Shown one piece after another: positions 1-9,400 of a stretch of DNA of 64,000 nucleotides. The stretch covers positions 23,775 through 87,774 of the forward strand of contig JANQQF010000005.1 of NCBI GenBank assembly GCA_028285035.1, read 5' to 3'. How positions within the stretch are numbered: position 1 is the stretch's first letter; each line of letters starts with the position of its first letter. This DNA is from Phycisphaerae bacterium (GTDB lineage: Bacteria > Chloroflexota > Anaerolineae > 4572-78 > J111). Position numbers and translations under genes: made by a program. The notes under the pieces are model-generated. The model was not told the DNA's origin and ran no database searches. It saw only the letters and a list, made by a program, of their open reading frames with translations.

Positions 1-1
1 A

Positions 2-394
2 TCTCGTTGGTTTTATGGTGAGGTGCTGGGTTTACCCGAGGTGCCCCGGCCCAAAACCTTTACATTTGGTGGGGCGTGGTTCCAATGCCCAAATGGTGAT
101 GAAATTCACCTGATTTTGGCGGGGGACACCTCTGCGCCCCCTGGAATGAAGGAGCCTGGCCCTGGCAAACACTCGGGCTTGGTAACTCACTTGGGCTTTG
201 AGGTTGAAGATGTGGATGCGGTCAAAGCGCATTTGGAAGCTCACGATCTTGAAATTTTGGGGGGACCAATGATGCGAGGGGATGGGGTTATGCAAATGTA
301 TCTGGCTGATCCAGATGGGTATATGGTTGAGTTTTTTCAGTGGACCGAAGATGCCCAGACTGATGCCCCAGAACGTAGTCCAGTGCGGGGGTGA
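2..394 (+). CDS. VOC (glyoxalase/bleomycin-resistance) family protein, 5' partial
   Basis: The reading frame is already open at the left edge, so the N-terminus is missing. The first visible residues read SRWFYGEVLGLPEV, the usual end of the first beta-alpha-beta unit of VOC proteins (F-Y-x-x-V-L-G-L). The C-terminal part, DGYMVEFFQW, contains the metal-ligand Glu position of the second unit. VOC proteins are small metal-dependent lyases, dioxygenases or resistance proteins, and the substrate cannot be told from this fragment. About 130 codons are present, close to the normal domain length, so only a short piece is missing. Confidence 0.85.
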   Translation, partial: SRWFYGEVLGLPEVPRPKTFTFGGAWFQCPNGDEIHLILAGDTSAPPGMKEPGPGKHSGLVTHLGFEVEDVDAVKAHLEAHDLEILGGPMMRGDGVMQMYLADPDGYMVEFFQWTEDAQTDAPERSPVRG

Positions 395-412
395 CCTGGG
401 TGTTAATTTATC

Positions 413-478
413 CACAGATGAACACTGATCTTCACAGATTACCCTAATGTCATCAGTGTCTATCTGTGTTCATCTGTA
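413..478. repeat. Intergenic inverted repeat
   Basis: Two 17-nt arms (413-429 and 462-478) are inverted copies with two mismatches, built on ACAGATGAACAC. They lie between the convergent VOC and AAA-like ATPase genes, so a role as a bidirectional transcript end is possible, although there is no T-tract. Short elements of this type are often dispersed in Chloroflexota genomes; only one copy was seen here. Confidence 0.5.
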
Positions 479-488
479 GACTTTGTTT

Positions 489-2957
489 TTAGCACCGCCA
501 GAAGAACTTGCGTTTTTCGCTCTCTAAACTGCGGAAGCCCAGGAATCGATCATTGTCATATGAAGCGACTTCGATACTCCATAAATATTCAGTATCACAT
601 TGTAGGACTATCCCTACATCAAACATTGAAAAACGGGTCTCTTTTGTCGGGTGAATTAAAATTGCTGCGTCTGGCGCTGTGCTATCAAAGATACGCACTT
701 CAAAGAATTCAAATTCAGGTAAAACATACTCCTCAGGCCATTGCCAAAGAAGTGTACCAAATCGATCAACACTAATCCCAGCGCTCGGCTCGATCAAGGT
801 AGGAACGATCTCTTTATATTTGCAATCGGGCGGACAATTTTTTGGGGGGACGAGGTTGACCGGTGTAGCCGTCGCTGTATTTCTTGGTGTAGGCGTTGGG
901 ATGGGCGTGGACGTGTCTACAGGGATGGCGGTAGCAGTCGGGGTGTGGGTTTCTGTCGGGGTTGGGCTAGGGCTGGGTGTAGCGGGTGGGGAGGGCGTTG
1001 ATGTTGGCGTTGGTGTTGGGGCCGAGGCCAACGCCTCTAAGGTTGGCCGGGTTGACTCATTGGCCCATAAATTTTTGTAAAGGTCAGGATCATTCTCTAA
1101 CATTGTCTGAATAACACTGATTAGGCTGTTATCCAACTCATAGGCCATCTTAAAGCTACCAACAGCTTGCTCAAATGCCTGCTGTTGAATATACATTTGA
1201 GCTTGGGTAAGGTAAATCTTCGGATCAGGTTTTTCGCTCAAAACTAAATCAAAATCAGCCAGCGCCCCCTCCGCATCCTTTAAAGCTGCCCTGGCCAAGC
1301 CTCGATCTCGATAAATACCCAAATTTTTGTAACCATTCGCCTCATTTAAATCGATCACCAAGCTGTAAATTGTGTCTGCGGCCTCATAATCTGCGGTGTT
1401 AAAACTGTCACGTCCCTGCAGCCATTGAGTGATTTCTGTACTGAGCCGATTGGCTTGAGCCTCATCTACTTCATTTAAAGCTGCACTCATTGTGCCCAGT
1501 AACTCATTTTCAACCTGACTGTTGTTAAGATCCCGGTAGAATGCCGTCGTTACCGTAATCAACTGTGGGGCAATCGTTTGAGTATCAACCCCCTGAAACA
1601 TTGCAATGCGATCATTGGCGGAAAGCTGCTCAAAAAATAGCGTTTCGGCCTCGTTAACATAGTTTGGTGAATCAAGCTCAAGCAGTTGCGCTAAGTTATT
1701 GATACGGACATTGGCATTTTGGTTGGCCCGAAAGCTTTGGATCAAAAGATTGGCTTGCTCCTCGATAATTACCTGCTCTGGTGAGTTCGTAAAGCCATAG
1801 CCGATGATGCCCACTAAAATCACGATGATGGCTACGGCGGCCATAAGTAAGGAGCGGGTGCGATCTACGGGGGTATTGGCTTTGATCCAGCTTTTGTTAA
1901 AGGCACGTTGATAAATCTTGTTACGCACTTGCAACACGCCATCATCCGTCCGCACTAGGCCATACAATTTAAGATAATTTTGTTGGATTGAACGGCGATC
2001 TTCAACAATTTTTTTCCCATCATAGACCTGCTGATAAAGCTTTAGCAGTTTGGCTTTATCGGGATGTTGAGTTAAGGCGGTTCGAATAAATTGTAGATTT
2101 TCTTCTTGCTGCTCCCCCTCGGTTAAAAATAGGGTTTCAACCAATGTATCAATTTTGATGTCATTCCAGACTCCGTTTTTATGTTGGATTGCGGTATAAC
2201 ATAACTTTTGTGTTAAGTAAGGGTGTCCGTTGGTCCAATAATAAATTCGGTTTAGAATAGCCTGACTTTGGGGCTGGTCGTTTTGCCCCAACCCCTCTTC
2301 GAGAATGGCTGCCTCATCTCGGCTAAACTCACGTAGATCAATGCCCTGTCCCACATTAAAGGGGGTTCGAGCCGGATCGCGGATTAAATCGGAGGGGGTG
2401 GCCACGCCAAGTAGGACAAAGGTGAGACGGCTGTAGCTTGGCTCTTCGGCGCGGGCGTTAAACATTGAGCGAATGGCGGCAAAAAAGTCGTCGGTGAAAT
2501 CTAGCTTCAGTGTTGTGTCGATTTCGTCAATAAAGATGACAATTGGCGACGTAACTTCAACGAGCATCACCTCTCGGATGTAACTAGTAAAGCGGTCGAT
2601 CAAGGTCCGATGTTCGTTCTCTGCCCACCAGACCTCTGGATTGATGGATAATCGCAAGCGGCGTTTGAGGAAGGTCAGCAGGCTGAGATACCATTGGGTG
2701 GCTGTTACCCCTTTTGCCCCGATGGCGGTTAAGTCGATGGTTACGACTTGAACCCCCTCAGCTTTAAGGCGATTGCTGGTTCGGATCATCAGACTGGATT
2801 TGCCCATCTGGCGGCTGGCCAGAACGTAACAAAATTGGCCAGATTGGATCAATTGAAATAGCTCCTCATCGGCGGGGCGTTGCACATAAGAGGGAGCATC
2901 TGGGGATAAATTGCCGCCAACGGTGAAGAAGTCGAGCGTGTCTTGAGGCAGGCTCAT
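489..2957 (-). CDS. AAA-like domain ATPase with membrane segment, TPR-like region and Pro/Thr spacer
   Basis: An 822-residue protein. Residues 1-360 form an AAA-like (AAA_35 type) ATPase: Walker A with the R-Q-M-G-K-S-S core near 49-55 and Walker B ending in IFIDEID near 141-147. A hydrophobic segment at about 370-390 should cross the membrane. Residues 400-640 are helical and TPR-like, followed by a low-complexity Pro/Thr/Ser spacer (about 650-715) and a C-terminal beta-rich domain ending in Cys. The predicted topology is a cytoplasmic ATPase with an exported tail. The start codon overlaps the stop of the upstream AAA-like gene (ATGA) and has a GGAGAA ribosome site, so the two are translationally coupled. 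Such proteins occur in Chloroflexota and cyanobacteria and are proposed to act in signalling or conflict. No function is shown for this one. Confidence 0.85.
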   Translation of the reverse strand: MSLPQDTLDFFTVGGNLSPDAPSYVQRPADEELFQLIQSGQFCYVLASRQMGKSSLMIRTSNRLKAEGVQVVTIDLTAIGAKGVTATQWYLSLLTFLKRRLRLSINPEVWWAENEHRTLIDRFTSYIREVMLVEVTSPIVIFIDEIDTTLKLDFTDDFFAAIRSMFNARAEEPSYSRLTFVLLGVATPSDLIRDPARTPFNVGQGIDLREFSRDEAAILEEGLGQNDQPQSQAILNRIYYWTNGHPYLTQKLCYTAIQHKNGVWNDIKIDTLVETLFLTEGEQQEENLQFIRTALTQHPDKAKLLKLYQQVYDGKKIVEDRRSIQQNYLKLYGLVRTDDGVLQVRNKIYQRAFNKSWIKANTPVDRTRSLLMAAVAIIVILVGIIGYGFTNSPEQVIIEEQANLLIQSFRANQNANVRINNLAQLLELDSPNYVNEAETLFFEQLSANDRIAMFQGVDTQTIAPQLITVTTAFYRDLNNSQVENELLGTMSAALNEVDEAQANRLSTEITQWLQGRDSFNTADYEAADTIYSLVIDLNEANGYKNLGIYRDRGLARAALKDAEGALADFDLVLSEKPDPKIYLTQAQMYIQQQAFEQAVGSFKMAYELDNSLISVIQTMLENDPDLYKNLWANESTRPTLEALASAPTPTPTSTPSPPATPSPSPTPTETHTPTATAIPVDTSTPIPTPTPRNTATATPVNLVPPKNCPPDCKYKEIVPTLIEPSAGISVDRFGTLLWQWPEEYVLPEFEFFEVRIFDSTAPDAAILIHPTKETRFSMFDVGIVLQCDTEYLWSIEVASYDNDRFLGFRSLESEKRKFFWRC

Positions 2958-4345
2958 GACAATTTCTCCTTCAAGTAACGTTGATAAAGTTCACATCGAC
3001 AGCGACAGTTATCTTTGGTTTGCCCTTTGACCAACCCCGCCCGTTGCAATCGGAAGAAGAGCATATCATCCCCACACCGATTATGTTTGATAACCTGTTT
3101 CATTGCCTCTTTTAAGTCAGGGTTTTCGTGCAGCAAGGTCAATTGGCGGCGGAGATGTTCCCCAAAAGACCCGACATCATCAGTCGGGGTATCGATAATT
3201 GTGGCAAAGGAACGGTTTTGCAAGGCAACTTCATAGAGGGTGACGCGGGTCAGATAAGGATGACCATCCAACAGGGTCATCAAGGCGTCTATTTCATTGG
3301 AGGTGAGCGGTAAATCATAACGTTGGTTGAGCTGGTGGACCTGCTCACGGTCAAAATCAAAAAGCTCAAGGCGTTTTCCCACGTTAAATGGGGATTGGTG
3401 TTTGTCCCGAATGAGTAAATAAGGCTCGGTTGAGATAATTAAGATAAAGTTGATGAGCTGCCATTGAGGATTGGTTGCCGCTTCGTTATGCCAGGAGCGA
3501 ATGAGACCAAAAAAATCATCGTAGTAATGGGTTTGCAACAGTAAATCGGCCTCATCAATGGCCAGGACAACGGGGGGCATATCTTCTAAAAGGACAAAAT
3601 CTTCGAGGAGATACGTCAATTTTTGAGTCGGTGGGAGGGAGCTACCCCAATTTTGATCAACCTCTGATAAATCCAGGCGAAGCTGCCGGAAAATCATAAA
3701 GGCAATGGCCCGCAAGAATTGGTCCAAATTGACCAGCACCTCCTGCCCGCCAACCCGTTGGATGTCGATTTTGACAACTCTGGCCCCTTGGGTGGTCGCG
3801 AAGTCTATCCCTCGGGCTAACAATGAACTTTTTCCGGTTTGACGAGGCGCTCGAATGGTGATGATGTTGCCAAATTTGAGCATCAACTGTTTTAGCTCTT
3901 CATCGGCGCCTCGCTCGATATAGCAGGGATCGTGTAGTTTGACCGCGCCGGTTGGTACTTCAAAGGCTTCCGGAGATTTAAGCACGCCGTTCCCAATGGC
4001 AGAGACCTGTTCTTGGGTGGGAGGTGTAGCTAAATCAGAGAGTCCAGGATGATCGACCAGCTTTAACATCGATTGCCCCCAGCTTTGATCCATCCCACAC
4101 TGTTCAAGGCCATATTTCACAATCAACTCGGTGTCTTGCTCTCGATTACGACGGTGTGGCCAGGAGGCCCCGCGTCGATAGAGCCGGATTGCATCGACCC
4201 CCCGGGGTGGGTCAAAGACATTGGCGAAATCTGCTTCTGCCGCCGCAAATTTTGTCTTCCCGCCCAAGTTGATCGCTCGTTTTTCTACCGCCCGATTAAA
4301 TAACTCACCCCAACGGCGTTTTCGAGCCTCATTTTCTTCAATCAT
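2954..4345 (-). CDS. AAA-like domain ATPase with N-terminal helical domain
   Basis: A 463-residue soluble protein. Residues 1-110 are basic and helical, resembling a helix-turn-helix or effector-associated adaptor domain; I cannot name it. Residues 130-440 are an AAA_35-type ATPase with Walker A APRQTGKSSLL near 168-178 and Walker B VVLAIDEADLL. The ATG at 4345 has AGGAG at good spacing. It is the first gene of a two-gene operon with the membrane-anchored AAA paralogue, so the two may form a hetero-oligomer with one soluble and one anchored partner. This pairing is inference. Confidence 0.83.
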   Translation of the reverse strand: MIEENEARKRRWGELFNRAVEKRAINLGGKTKFAAAEADFANVFDPPRGVDAIRLYRRGASWPHRRNREQDTELIVKYGLEQCGMDQSWGQSMLKLVDHPGLSDLATPPTQEQVSAIGNGVLKSPEAFEVPTGAVKLHDPCYIERGADEELKQLMLKFGNIITIRAPRQTGKSSLLARGIDFATTQGARVVKIDIQRVGGQEVLVNLDQFLRAIAFMIFRQLRLDLSEVDQNWGSSLPPTQKLTYLLEDFVLLEDMPPVVLAIDEADLLLQTHYYDDFFGLIRSWHNEAATNPQWQLINFILIISTEPYLLIRDKHQSPFNVGKRLELFDFDREQVHQLNQRYDLPLTSNEIDALMTLLDGHPYLTRVTLYEVALQNRSFATIIDTPTDDVGSFGEHLRRQLTLLHENPDLKEAMKQVIKHNRCGDDMLFFRLQRAGLVKGQTKDNCRCRCELYQRYLKEKLS

Positions 4346-4765
4346 CCGAAGTCTCCTGTAAAAATAGTGTGTAGTGTGCTAGTGGCTCGTGATGAGTAGA
4401 AAGCCAATAGCTGTTATTCCTGTTTTCCCGATCTGCGAGTGGGAAGTCAAGGCGATAACTGCTGCCCCAAACCCGATAAACTCAATTGTAAATGTGCAAA
4501 GTTACAAAGATTACGAACTTTATCTTACAAATTTTTGTAAGACTTGATGACCATGCCTTGAGTAATAACCTATAACAAAGAGTAATGACGCATTTTCTTG
4601 TAAGCGATCATTACGTGGTTACTTAAAATCTGTAAGAATGCTGAGTTAAAGTGATTATATTAAAGATTTTTAGAAATTTCTATCGAACTTTATGCCTAAA
4701 GCCATCAAAGATGAATGCATTTTCGGTGGCAAATGCATTTTTGGCATAAGTCAGGAGACCGAACT
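4346..4765. other. AT-rich intergenic region with several TTACAAA/TTTGTAA motifs
   Basis: About 420 bases with no convincing gene. It contains a palindrome at 4524-4541 (CTTACAAA-TT-TTTGTAAG) plus scattered half-sites near 4501, 4597 and 4631. The region is divergent between the AAA operon and the following small genes and most likely holds the promoters for both. A repeat of ATGCATTTT occurs at about 4714-4740. Confidence 0.4.
4524..4541. promoter_or_regulatory. Palindromic candidate operator CTTACAAA-N2-TTTGTAAG
   Basis: The two 8-bp arms are perfect inverted copies separated by 2 bases, in a divergent promoter region and with related half-sites nearby. This suggests a dimeric repressor or activator site, but no regulator gene adjoins it. 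Confidence 0.35.
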
Positions 4766-4972
4766 ATGCGTATCTTTCGAGCAAACTCAGAACAGGTCAA
4801 AACACAAACTAGCGATGTGGAACACTTCCCCTCCCAACTCAGTGAGTTATTGGTTGATTTGTGGGTTCAATTGAATGAGCATCAAACAGCTCGTTTTTCT
4901 ACCTTAAATAAGTTCAAGGAACGAGATAAAATAATTTATTACACGAGGCAGCAACGAATGCGGGAGTCATAA
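4766..4972 (+). CDS. Small hypothetical protein
   Basis: A possible 68-residue protein starting at an ATG with an AGGAG site seven bases upstream. It is polar and helical (a central LSELLVDLWVQLNEHQ stretch looks amphipathic) and has no family I recognise. It precedes another small gene on the same strand. Short length and AT-rich context make it uncertain. The longer version starting at 4715 lacks a ribosome site. Confidence 0.35.
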   Translation: MRIFRANSEQVKTQTSDVEHFPSQLSELLVDLWVQLNEHQTARFSTLNKFKERDKIIYYTRQQRMRES

Positions 4973-5039
4973 ATTTTTCCTCATCAAAATGCCCCTAAAT
5001 TAGAACGTGTTAAAATCAGCTAGTAGTTTTCGACGAGAA

Positions 5040-5048
5040 TGGTATAAT
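5040..5048 (+). promoter_or_regulatory. Candidate extended -10 promoter (TGGTATAAT)
   Basis: A perfect TATAAT with an upstream TG (extended -10) lies 46 bases before the start of the 62-residue protein gene. No good -35 box is visible, which is acceptable for extended -10 promoters. It would drive the three-gene run 5094-6818. Confidence 0.4.
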
Positions 5049-5093
5049 TTAAATGGGCGGGTATTGAATTATATCAATATATTGGGGGAGCAT

Positions 5094-5282
5094 ATGTCGA
5101 AATCTACTGATCCTTTAAAGAAGGTAAGATGGTTGATTGACACAGCCAAGATTGATCCAAGTGGGGCGGTGCGGATCATTCGAGAGCTACCGGAGACGTT
5201 GCGAAATCAAATTCGAGCAGAACTTTCACCAGAAGCCTTAAAAATGCTGGATGAAGAATTTGGTGACGGCACAACTGGGTGA
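5094..5282 (+). CDS. Small hypothetical protein (62 aa)
   Basis: The ATG at 5094 follows a GGGGGAG ribosome site, while the longer frame from 5007 has none, so the short form is chosen. The product is helical and charged, with the pattern ELPETLRNQIRAELSPEAL, and no recognised domain. It is the first gene of a closely spaced run with the next two genes (24- and 39-base gaps), so a shared role is likely. Function unknown. Confidence 0.55.
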   Translation: MSKSTDPLKKVRWLIDTAKIDPSGAVRIIRELPETLRNQIRAELSPEALKMLDEEFGDGTTG

Positions 5283-5306
5283 AAATTTAATTTATGGGGA
5301 GGTTTT

Positions 5307-5639
5307 ATGAGCTTTGGTATTACCAAAACAATTCCAGCTAAGGAAGGAATTGAAGCGCTAAATGCATTGTATGATGGCACATTGAGCGAGTTTGAGTTTC
5401 ATATGGCGGGCAAACCATCAAAGTTAAACATAGGGGACTATGTTTACACCATTTTTAATGATGAATTACAAGGTCGGCTCAAAATTAAGGAATTGATTGG
5501 GGGGGCGGTCAATCCGAATTCTGGTAAACCACGTACCCTTATAATGGTAGAAGCGCCTGGAGAGCGGCTGGCGACCCCTATTCCCCGTAAGGGACATCGG
5601 GGGACACGATATTATGATGGATCAGATTGGCCCGAGTGA
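5307..5639 (+). CDS. Hypothetical protein with possible PUA/ASCH-like fold
   Basis: A 110-residue protein with a clear GGGGAGG ribosome site. The central part (LNIGDYVYTIFNDELQG) resembles the core of PUA/ASCH/EVE-like nucleic-acid-binding domains, where a G-D pair precedes a beta strand, but the match is weak. The basic C-terminus (PRKGHRGTRYYDGSDW) could bind nucleic acid. It sits between the 62-residue gene and a methyltransferase-like gene on the same strand. Function unknown. Confidence 0.6.
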   Translation: MSFGITKTIPAKEGIEALNALYDGTLSEFEFHMAGKPSKLNIGDYVYTIFNDELQGRLKIKELIGGAVNPNSGKPRTLIMVEAPGERLATPIPRKGHRGTRYYDGSDWPE

Positions 5640-5678
5640 ATTTCATTTGTAATTGATTCTGCAACGAAGGAGAACCCT

Positions 5679-6818
5679 GTGTCTGACCAAGAGACGGCTT
5701 TGAAGGCGTTTCGGTTTTATGATAATCGAGAGAAATATTTGTTATTTGTCACGACTTGTAGTGAGAAGTGGGCCATCGCTGAGCAGATTGGTTTGGAAGT
5801 GAAACACATTCAACCCACGCCACCCGCCATTCGTCTATTTGATGCGGGGATGGGAGATGCCACGGTCTTGACCAAAGTGATGCGCGATTTACACGCTCGA
5901 TACCCCACCCTTCCCTTTTTGATCGTTTCTAAAGAAATTAGTTTAGAAGATGTCCGACTTAGTTTGGAAAAGATGGCGGATCGTTTGGCAGAGCATCCCC
6001 AAACTGTGTTGGTGGTTACCAATATGAAGTATAATGAGGCCCCAACCCTCCAGCCTGGTCCAAACCAGAATCCGGTGAAACGCTGGGACATTGCGCTAGA
6101 AGGGCAAACCGCTCACGAGTTTGATGCGCAAATTCGGGCTCTACAAACACACTTGACCGACGGATGGCAAACTAAACCTAGTCCCAAGACAGGGAATCCA
6201 TTGTATGTACATCCTTCCGTTCTGGTGATTTATCGGGCTGATCAAAAGTTTGCCCTCGACTCTGTCATTCCCCCGGAGGGACCGATACGCGCTGATTACG
6301 ACTTAATTATCTGTGCCCAGCCCTATCGAGCGCGATCATCGGCTGAAATGAAGGTGAAGTATGTCATTGCGCCCCTAGCCAAAGCGTTGGGTCCTCAAGG
6401 CCGAATGATTGTGGTGCAGTCCACGGGCTATGACCCAGGAATGGAAATTATTCGTCGGATTTGGCCAGATGAAGATCCCTTCAAGACCCCACGTCATGAT
6501 CTAATTGAAGAATTACGTCGAACGTTAGGAAACGAGTGTCCCGATCTGTGCTATGATGAGGGCACCTTATTTGAGTACCGTCTTCACTCCATGCCCGACC
6601 AAGTGGGCAACAGTATTAGTACTTCGACCTTGCTTGCCGCCTGGAATGCGGCTGTGTATGTAGCCCAAATTGATGATGACCGATTGAACAAGGTGCTCAA
6701 TAGTGGGGACTATTTGGAAGCTACGCGGGAAGTGCTCCAACATCATGGGGGATTGTGGTTTTTAGATGAGACCTTTGTAATTCGGCGAGAACTTACGGCG
6801 AATAGTTTTGTGAGGTAG
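5679..6818 (+). CDS. Class I SAM-dependent methyltransferase-like protein
   Basis: A 379-residue protein starting at GTG with AAGGAG seven bases upstream. Residues 48-56 (IRLFDAGMGDATVL) match methyltransferase motif I with the D-x-G-x-G pattern, followed by an acidic segment (LIVSKEISLEDV) at the end of the second strand. Further Rossmann-like strands follow (TVLVVTN; DLIICAQPY; GRMIVVQSTG). The substrate is unknown. It is the last gene of a three-gene run with two small unknown proteins. The extended helical C-terminus is not typical of small-molecule methyltransferases. Confidence 0.65.
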   Translation: MSDQETALKAFRFYDNREKYLLFVTTCSEKWAIAEQIGLEVKHIQPTPPAIRLFDAGMGDATVLTKVMRDLHARYPTLPFLIVSKEISLEDVRLSLEKMADRLAEHPQTVLVVTNMKYNEAPTLQPGPNQNPVKRWDIALEGQTAHEFDAQIRALQTHLTDGWQTKPSPKTGNPLYVHPSVLVIYRADQKFALDSVIPPEGPIRADYDLIICAQPYRARSSAEMKVKYVIAPLAKALGPQGRMIVVQSTGYDPGMEIIRRIWPDEDPFKTPRHDLIEELRRTLGNECPDLCYDEGTLFEYRLHSMPDQVGNSISTSTLLAAWNAAVYVAQIDDDRLNKVLNSGDYLEATREVLQHHGGLWFLDETFVIRRELTANSFVR

Positions 6819-6930
6819 GGTTAAAAATTTGATTCGGTGGTAGCTGCCTAGCCGTCGGAGGGCAGGGATGTTGAGTTCTGAATGTGAGATTACATTAAGA
6901 TGAATTCGAGCATTAAGTTAGTTTAGATTA

Positions 6931-7006
6931 AGCCCCCTCGGGTCCCCAAAGGGGGAAGGGCTTTCGGTGAAAGCTTGGATGCTCCCTCTGAGGGGCTAAG
7001 GGGGCT
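6931..7006. repeat. Dispersed GC-rich repeat, copy 1
   Basis: A segment with the order CCCCCT...CCCC-AAA-GGGG...AAGGGCTTTC...GAAAGCTT...CTCCC...GGGGCTAAGGG recurs at 14991-15067, and a shorter relative lies at 50598-50628. It can fold into nested hairpins. Both full copies lie in intergenic DNA just after plus-strand genes. It overlaps the spurious 5' extension of the following gene. Confidence 0.65.
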
Positions 7007-7109
7007 ATTTGAAGCTCAAGCCATTACCAATGTATTTCTTTTATCTCAATCATTCTGTCACATTGTATTAACTTACGCTACATACAAATTACAATCTTTG
7101 GAGCATTAC

Positions 7110-7655
7110 ATGTTCTTTTTAATCCGATCACTATTTAAGTTAGGTGTATTTGCCATTTTGCTTCTCATCGCTGTTGGAGGGGTGTATTGGTTTTTGCTGC
7201 CTGATGCTGCGGCTCTGCCTGATTTTCCAAATTTGCCCGGTTATCAGGTCGCCTCAGGCGAGGATGTATCTCAATATCTGATTGATCTGGAAACGTCAGA
7301 TTCGCTAGAAATTACGGCCCATCTAGCCAGCATAGGCCGTTTTACGCAATGCTATCAGGATATTGGCGGGGTACGCATTCAAGCGTATCGTAATGATGAG
7401 ACCTTCTTTAAGGCGGGTATTGTGACAATGGCCAGTGAGAATGCCCTGTTGAATCCAGGAAACTTTGCTCAATGTGTGGCCCAAGCTGACCAAAACTCTG
7501 GGGGGGTACAAATTCAAAGCGCGGTTTCATTCTGTCAAGCCAGTTACGAACTGCCAAAAGCCGAGGACACCATTCACATTGGCTACTTTGGGACCACGCA
7601 AGAGGTGTGTCAGGCGTTTTGCACCCAACTTGAGGGGTGTACAGCCCATCGTTGA
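7110..7655 (+). CDS. Hypothetical membrane-anchored exported protein
   Basis: A 181-residue protein from the ATG at 7110. The longer frame from 6975 runs through a dispersed repeat and is rejected. Residues 4-25 are a strong hydrophobic segment (FKLGVFAILLLIAVGGVYWFLL) acting as an uncleaved anchor or signal. The rest is predicted extracytoplasmic and carries five Cys, two of them close together near the end (EVCQAFCTQLEGC), suggesting disulfides. No family recognised. The stop lies 4 bases from that of the convergent thioesterase gene. Confidence 0.6.
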   Translation: MFFLIRSLFKLGVFAILLLIAVGGVYWFLLPDAAALPDFPNLPGYQVASGEDVSQYLIDLETSDSLEITAHLASIGRFTQCYQDIGGVRIQAYRNDETFFKAGIVTMASENALLNPGNFAQCVAQADQNSGGVQIQSAVSFCQASYELPKAEDTIHIGYFGTTQEVCQAFCTQLEGCTAHR

Positions 7656-7659
7656 TAAA

Positions 7660-8172
7660 TCATTCGGGCTGAAAAATCATGCAGGTCGTGGTCCCGTGGG
7701 CATAAAGTTTGTCATTTTCATCGATGAGTTTGGCTTGGGCGGTACCCATCCGACGACCCACATGAACGACCTCTCCAATACAACGTAGTGGCCCAGTTTT
7801 TGCGGTGATAGCCCGGATGTAGTTAACATGAAGCTCAACGGTGGTGTATCCTACCCCGACGTCCAATGTTGAGTGGATGGCACAGGCCAGGGCCGAGTCA
7901 CAAAGTGTGGCCGCTAGACCGCCATGTACCGTACCGATTGGGTTGAAGTGGTATTCAGCCGGGGTAACTGTAAAAATAACCTTTCCCTTTTCAACGTGAG
8001 CAAAGTTCATATTCATCAAAACAGCGATGGGTGGCGGTGGTAAGGTGCCATCAGTGATGGCCGTTAAATAATCAAGTCCACTCATTGTTTGAGCGGCTTG
8101 GGCAGATGGCCTTGGATCTTGCCAGGTCATCGTTCGAGTGCGTGTTGTACCCTTTGAACTAGGTTGAGACAT
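7660..8172 (-). CDS. PaaI-type hotdog-fold thioesterase
   Basis: A 170-residue protein. The start at 8172 has AAGGA eight bases upstream; a longer version starting at 8187 has no ribosome site. The signature GTVHGGLAATLCDSALACA matches the hotdog thioesterase motif (HGG followed by the helix with catalytic Asp). Members hydrolyse acyl-CoA esters, often aromatic ones. The first 40 residues are polar and not part of the fold. It stands alone between convergent and divergent neighbours, so the substrate is not indicated. Confidence 0.85.
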   Translation of the reverse strand: MSQPSSKGTTRTRTMTWQDPRPSAQAAQTMSGLDYLTAITDGTLPPPPIAVLMNMNFAHVEKGKVIFTVTPAEYHFNPIGTVHGGLAATLCDSALACAIHSTLDVGVGYTTVELHVNYIRAITAKTGPLRCIGEVVHVGRRMGTAQAKLIDENDKLYAHGTTTCMIFQPE

Positions 8173-8258
8173 CGTCGCTTCCTTCATCTATCAAAATGAT
8201 TGGCATAGCATAATGAGCTTAATCTAATTTGTCAATGTAAATCATCTCAAATAATACC

Positions 8259-8286
8259 TTGACAAACGGTCTTGAATTTATAACAT
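8259..8286 (+). promoter_or_regulatory. Candidate sigma-70 promoter of the GDP-fucose synthase gene
   Basis: TTGACA at 8259-8264 and TAACAT at 8281-8286 with a 16-base spacer, about 55 bases before the ATG. The -35 box is perfect; the -10 box is moderate. Confidence 0.5.
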
Positions 8287-8339
8287 TAAAATATGCTGAC
8301 CAACTGATAAATCCACATCTCTTTTAGATCAAGGAGTAA

Positions 8340-9329
<990 letters not shown>

Positions 9330-9338
9330 TTTAAACTA

Positions 9339-9373
9339 ATTCAAACCGAATTCAAACTAAACTATGCTATAGT
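9339..9373 (+). promoter_or_regulatory. Activator-type promoter module (copy A) upstream of BY-kinase operon
   Basis: Two 11-bp direct repeats, ATTCAAACCGA and ATTCAAACTAA (9339-9360), are followed by 7 bases and TATAGT at 9368-9373. A degenerate third repeat (ATTTAAAC) begins at 9329. The same arrangement with 30 of 35 bases identical is found on the minus strand at 32900-32934 ahead of the RiPP cluster. Direct repeats with one-turn spacing replacing a -35 box are typical of response-regulator (PhoB/OmpR-type) activation. Confidence 0.6.
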
Positions 9374-9400
9374 GTATCTTAATATTCTTTAGATACCCGA

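Noticed and set aside
32..415. Minus-strand open frame of 127 codons
   Set aside because: It is antisense to the VOC gene, lacks a ribosome site, and its translation has no domain features.
679..1080. Plus-strand Gly/Val-rich frame of 133 codons
   Set aside because: It is the antisense of the Pro/Thr spacer of the AAA-like protein; low complexity explains the open frame.
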